Shown here in pieces: positions 4,600 to 5,188 of a DNA stretch of 5,188 bases. Every line of letters begins with the position of its first letter. Position 1 is the stretch's first letter. The DNA comes from a bacterium (Candidatus Gribaldobacteria) CG_4_10_14_0_8_um_filter_33_9 (GTDB lineage: Bacteria > Patescibacteriota > Minisyncoccia > Minisyncoccales > CG1-02-41-26): contig PFMI01000004.1 in the NCBI GenBank assembly GCA_002785165.1, positions 1 to 5,188 of the forward strand, read 5' to 3'. Under the pieces are notes generated by a model. The model saw only the letters and a list, made by a program, of their open reading frames with translations. It was not told the origin of the DNA and did no database searches. A program made the translations under genes and the position numbers.

Positions 4600-4627
4600 A
4601 TTTTATATTATATTTTTTTAAAGTAAA
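4600..4627 (-). promoter_or_regulatory. Candidate rplS promoter
   Basis: On the minus strand TTTACT (4627-4622), a 16-bp spacer and TAAAAT (4605-4600) form a plausible -35/-10 pair, starting transcription near 4593, about 25 nt before the rplS ATG. An overlapping TATAAT at 4612-4607 lacks a good -35. The region is so AT-rich that chance matches are likely. Confidence 0.35.
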
Positions 4628-4650
4628 GCATTAGTTTTTATAAATTACTA

Positions 4651-4678
4651 TTGACAAAGAAATTTAGAGGCGCATCAT
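4651..4678 (+). promoter_or_regulatory. Candidate plus-strand promoter for the structured RNA
   Basis: A perfect -35 TTGACA (4651-4656) is followed after 16 bp by CATCAT (4673-4678), matching four of six -10 positions; CATAAA at 4676-4681 with a 19-bp spacer is an alternative. Transcription would start at about 4685, at the edge of the structured region. The -10 is weak. Confidence 0.3.
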
Positions 4679-4679
4679 A

Positions 4680-4829
4680 AAAATGCCTTATCTTTTTTCG
4701 GATAAGATTTTCTAGGCAAATTTATTTTGTGGGAAAGTGAGTCGGATAAAACCTTCGGGTTTTAGCCGCAGCTTACCCCCGTTATGTTTTTATCTAGTAA
4801 ATCTTTGATGAAAATGGGTAGGGCATTTT
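4680..4829 (+). ncRNA. Candidate structured RNA (four helices, competing pairings), family unknown
   Basis: Four helices can be drawn. P1: AAAATGCC (4680-4687) with GGCATTTT (4822-4829), extendable with wobble pairs to 4692/4817. P2: CTTATC (4687-4692) with GATAAG (4701-4706). P3: GGATAAAACC (4744-4753) with GGTTTTAGCC (4758-4767), closed by a UUCG tetraloop and broken only by one A-G mismatch; a lower extension GGGAAAG/CTTACCC (4731-4737/4772-4778) has one mismatch. P4: TTTTTATC (4787-4794) with GATGAAAA (4807-4814). The extended P1 and P2 share 4687-4692 and exclude each other, as in a switch. No match to tmRNA, SRP, RNase P, 6S or common riboswitches that I can recall. AT-rich DNA folds easily, so P1, P2 and P4 are less secure than P3. 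Confidence 0.4.
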
Positions 4830-4840
4830 AATACTTGTTT

Positions 4841-4901
4841 TACTCCATTACTCCATTACTCCATTTTCTTGCCATGGCAATGATTTGGAGTATTGGAGTA
4901 C
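4841..4901. repeat. Tandem and inverted repeat of TACTCCA units around a 12-bp palindrome
   Basis: TACTCCAT occurs three times in tandem (4841-4864). After a central region the inverse unit TTGGAGTA occurs twice (4885-4900). The two arms can pair over about 15 bp with one mismatch. Between them lies the perfect palindrome TTGCCATGGCAA (4869-4880). No ORF or transposase is inside. It could be a REP/MITE-like dispersed element, a cruciform or protein-binding site, or the end structure of the upstream RNA. Confidence 0.65.
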
Positions 4902-4911
4902 TAAAAATCTA

Positions 4912-4939
4912 CAAAAGTTATCTGCAAAAGTTATCCACA
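4912..4939 (+). promoter_or_regulatory. DnaA box in a 13-bp direct repeat
   Basis: CAAAAGTTATC occurs at 4912-4922 and 4925-4935, 13 bp apart. The second copy continues into TTATCCACA (4931-4939), a perfect match to the consensus DnaA box; the first gives TTATCTGCA (4918-4926), matching seven of nine. They lie 11 bp before a TTGACT, so DnaA could regulate the downstream gene. One perfect box is not enough to call an origin. Confidence 0.5.
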
Positions 4940-4950
4940 GGGGATATTAT

Positions 4951-4986
4951 TTGACTGTTTGCAGTGTATTATAAAAGTGTTAAAAT
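4951..4986 (+). promoter_or_regulatory. Promoter of the downstream secreted-protein gene
   Basis: The -10 TAAAAT (4981-4986) carries an upstream TG at 4978-4979 (extended -10). The best-spaced -35 is TTGCAG (4959-4964, 16-bp spacer); the better hexamer TTGACT (4951-4956) is 24 bp away, too far for that -10. Transcription would start near 4993, giving a leader of about 72 nt that contains AAAAAGGTCGG (5005-5015). Confidence 0.45.
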
Positions 4987-5064
4987 AGAAACAGAAAAAG
5001 GTTAAAAAAGGTCGGCAATTTTAAAATTTTGTTTGTAAAAAACAGGACAAAATATCTAAATTTT

Positions 5065-5188
5065 ATGATGAAAAGAATACTAAGTTTAGTTTTAATTATT
5101 AATTTAATGGCTTACACCGGGTTTTTGGTTTCAGAACCGGACATAGCTAACGCAGTTGAGGATAGCGTTGTTGTAACACAGGGGGTGA
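5065..5188 (+). CDS. N-terminal part of a secreted surface protein (3' truncated by window edge)
   Basis: Two ATGs in tandem (5065, 5068) open a frame that runs to the window end, giving 41 residues. The start is a classical Sec signal peptide: MMKR, a hydrophobic core ILSLVLIINLMAYTGFLV, then a polar region and a likely cleavage site after IANA (residues 28-31). The mature part begins VEDSVVVTQGV, a beta-strand-like start. I recall similar starts in large beta-rich surface proteins of Parcubacteria, but too little is visible to assign a domain. It is in the same orientation as the surface-protein fragment at 1-720, though separated by the translation genes. No Shine-Dalgarno; AGGA at 5044-5047 is 17 nt away, too far. 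Confidence 0.75.
   Translation, partial: MMKRILSLVLIINLMAYTGFLVSEPDIANAVEDSVVVTQGV

Noticed and set aside
4841..4864. Short CRISPR array
   Set aside because: Units are only 8 bp, directly adjacent with no spacers.
4912..5064. Chromosomal replication origin
   Set aside because: Only one perfect DnaA box plus one weak one, and no dnaA or dnaN nearby; recorded as a site only.

Overview
The window looks like a piece of an AT-rich bacterial genome of the Candidate Phyla Radiation type, most likely Parcubacteria/Patescibacteria. This is inferred from the Lys-rich, AT-biased proteins, the compact tRNA/ribosomal-protein packing, the secreted surface proteins with FnIII/PKD-like domains at both ends, and the absence of a recognisable Shine-Dalgarno sequence before every start codon seen. 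No 16S rRNA is present, so the lineage is an inference.

Layout. (1) 1-720: the 3' end of a plus-strand gene for a large extracellular protein with an FnIII-like and a PKD-like domain. (2) 721-1088: noncoding. It holds a strong promoter with a hairpin-bearing leader (from 850), an 11-bp inverted repeat (1001-1029), and the tuf promoter built into a 13-bp AT tandem repeat. (3) 1089-3613: a plus-strand translation operon, tuf (EF-Tu), rpsJ (S10), a strong GC-rich hairpin, rplC (L3), and a small unrecognised membrane protein. The usual next S10-operon gene, rplD, does not follow. (4) 3614-4208: a degraded tRNA-like fragment, tRNA-Thr on plus, then five minus-strand tRNAs (Ala, Gly, Phe, Val, Leu in plus-strand order). 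(5) 4210-4569: rplS (L19) on minus. Its stop codon lies 1 nt from the 5' end of tRNA-Leu, so rplS-Leu-Val-Phe-Gly-Ala is probably one mixed mRNA/tRNA transcript converging on tRNA-Thr. (6) 4570-5064: 495 nt with no gene but dense structure: a divergent promoter, a candidate four-helix RNA with competing pairings (4680-4829), a tandem/inverted repeat of TACTCCA units (4841-4900), a perfect DnaA box within a 13-bp direct repeat, and an extended -10 promoter. (7) 5065-5188: the 5' end of a second secreted protein with a clear signal peptide.

The two operons supply translation: EF-Tu delivers aminoacyl-tRNA, S10/L3/L19 build the ribosome, and six tRNAs are encoded between them. The most unusual points are the tRNA-Phe whose T-loop and D-loop both depart from the universal elbow sequence, the unexplained structured RNA candidate with its neighbouring repeat, and a promoter/leader architecture (DnaA-box-like site, TTGAC, AAAAGGTCGG at the same 65-nt span) that occurs twice, near both ends of the window.
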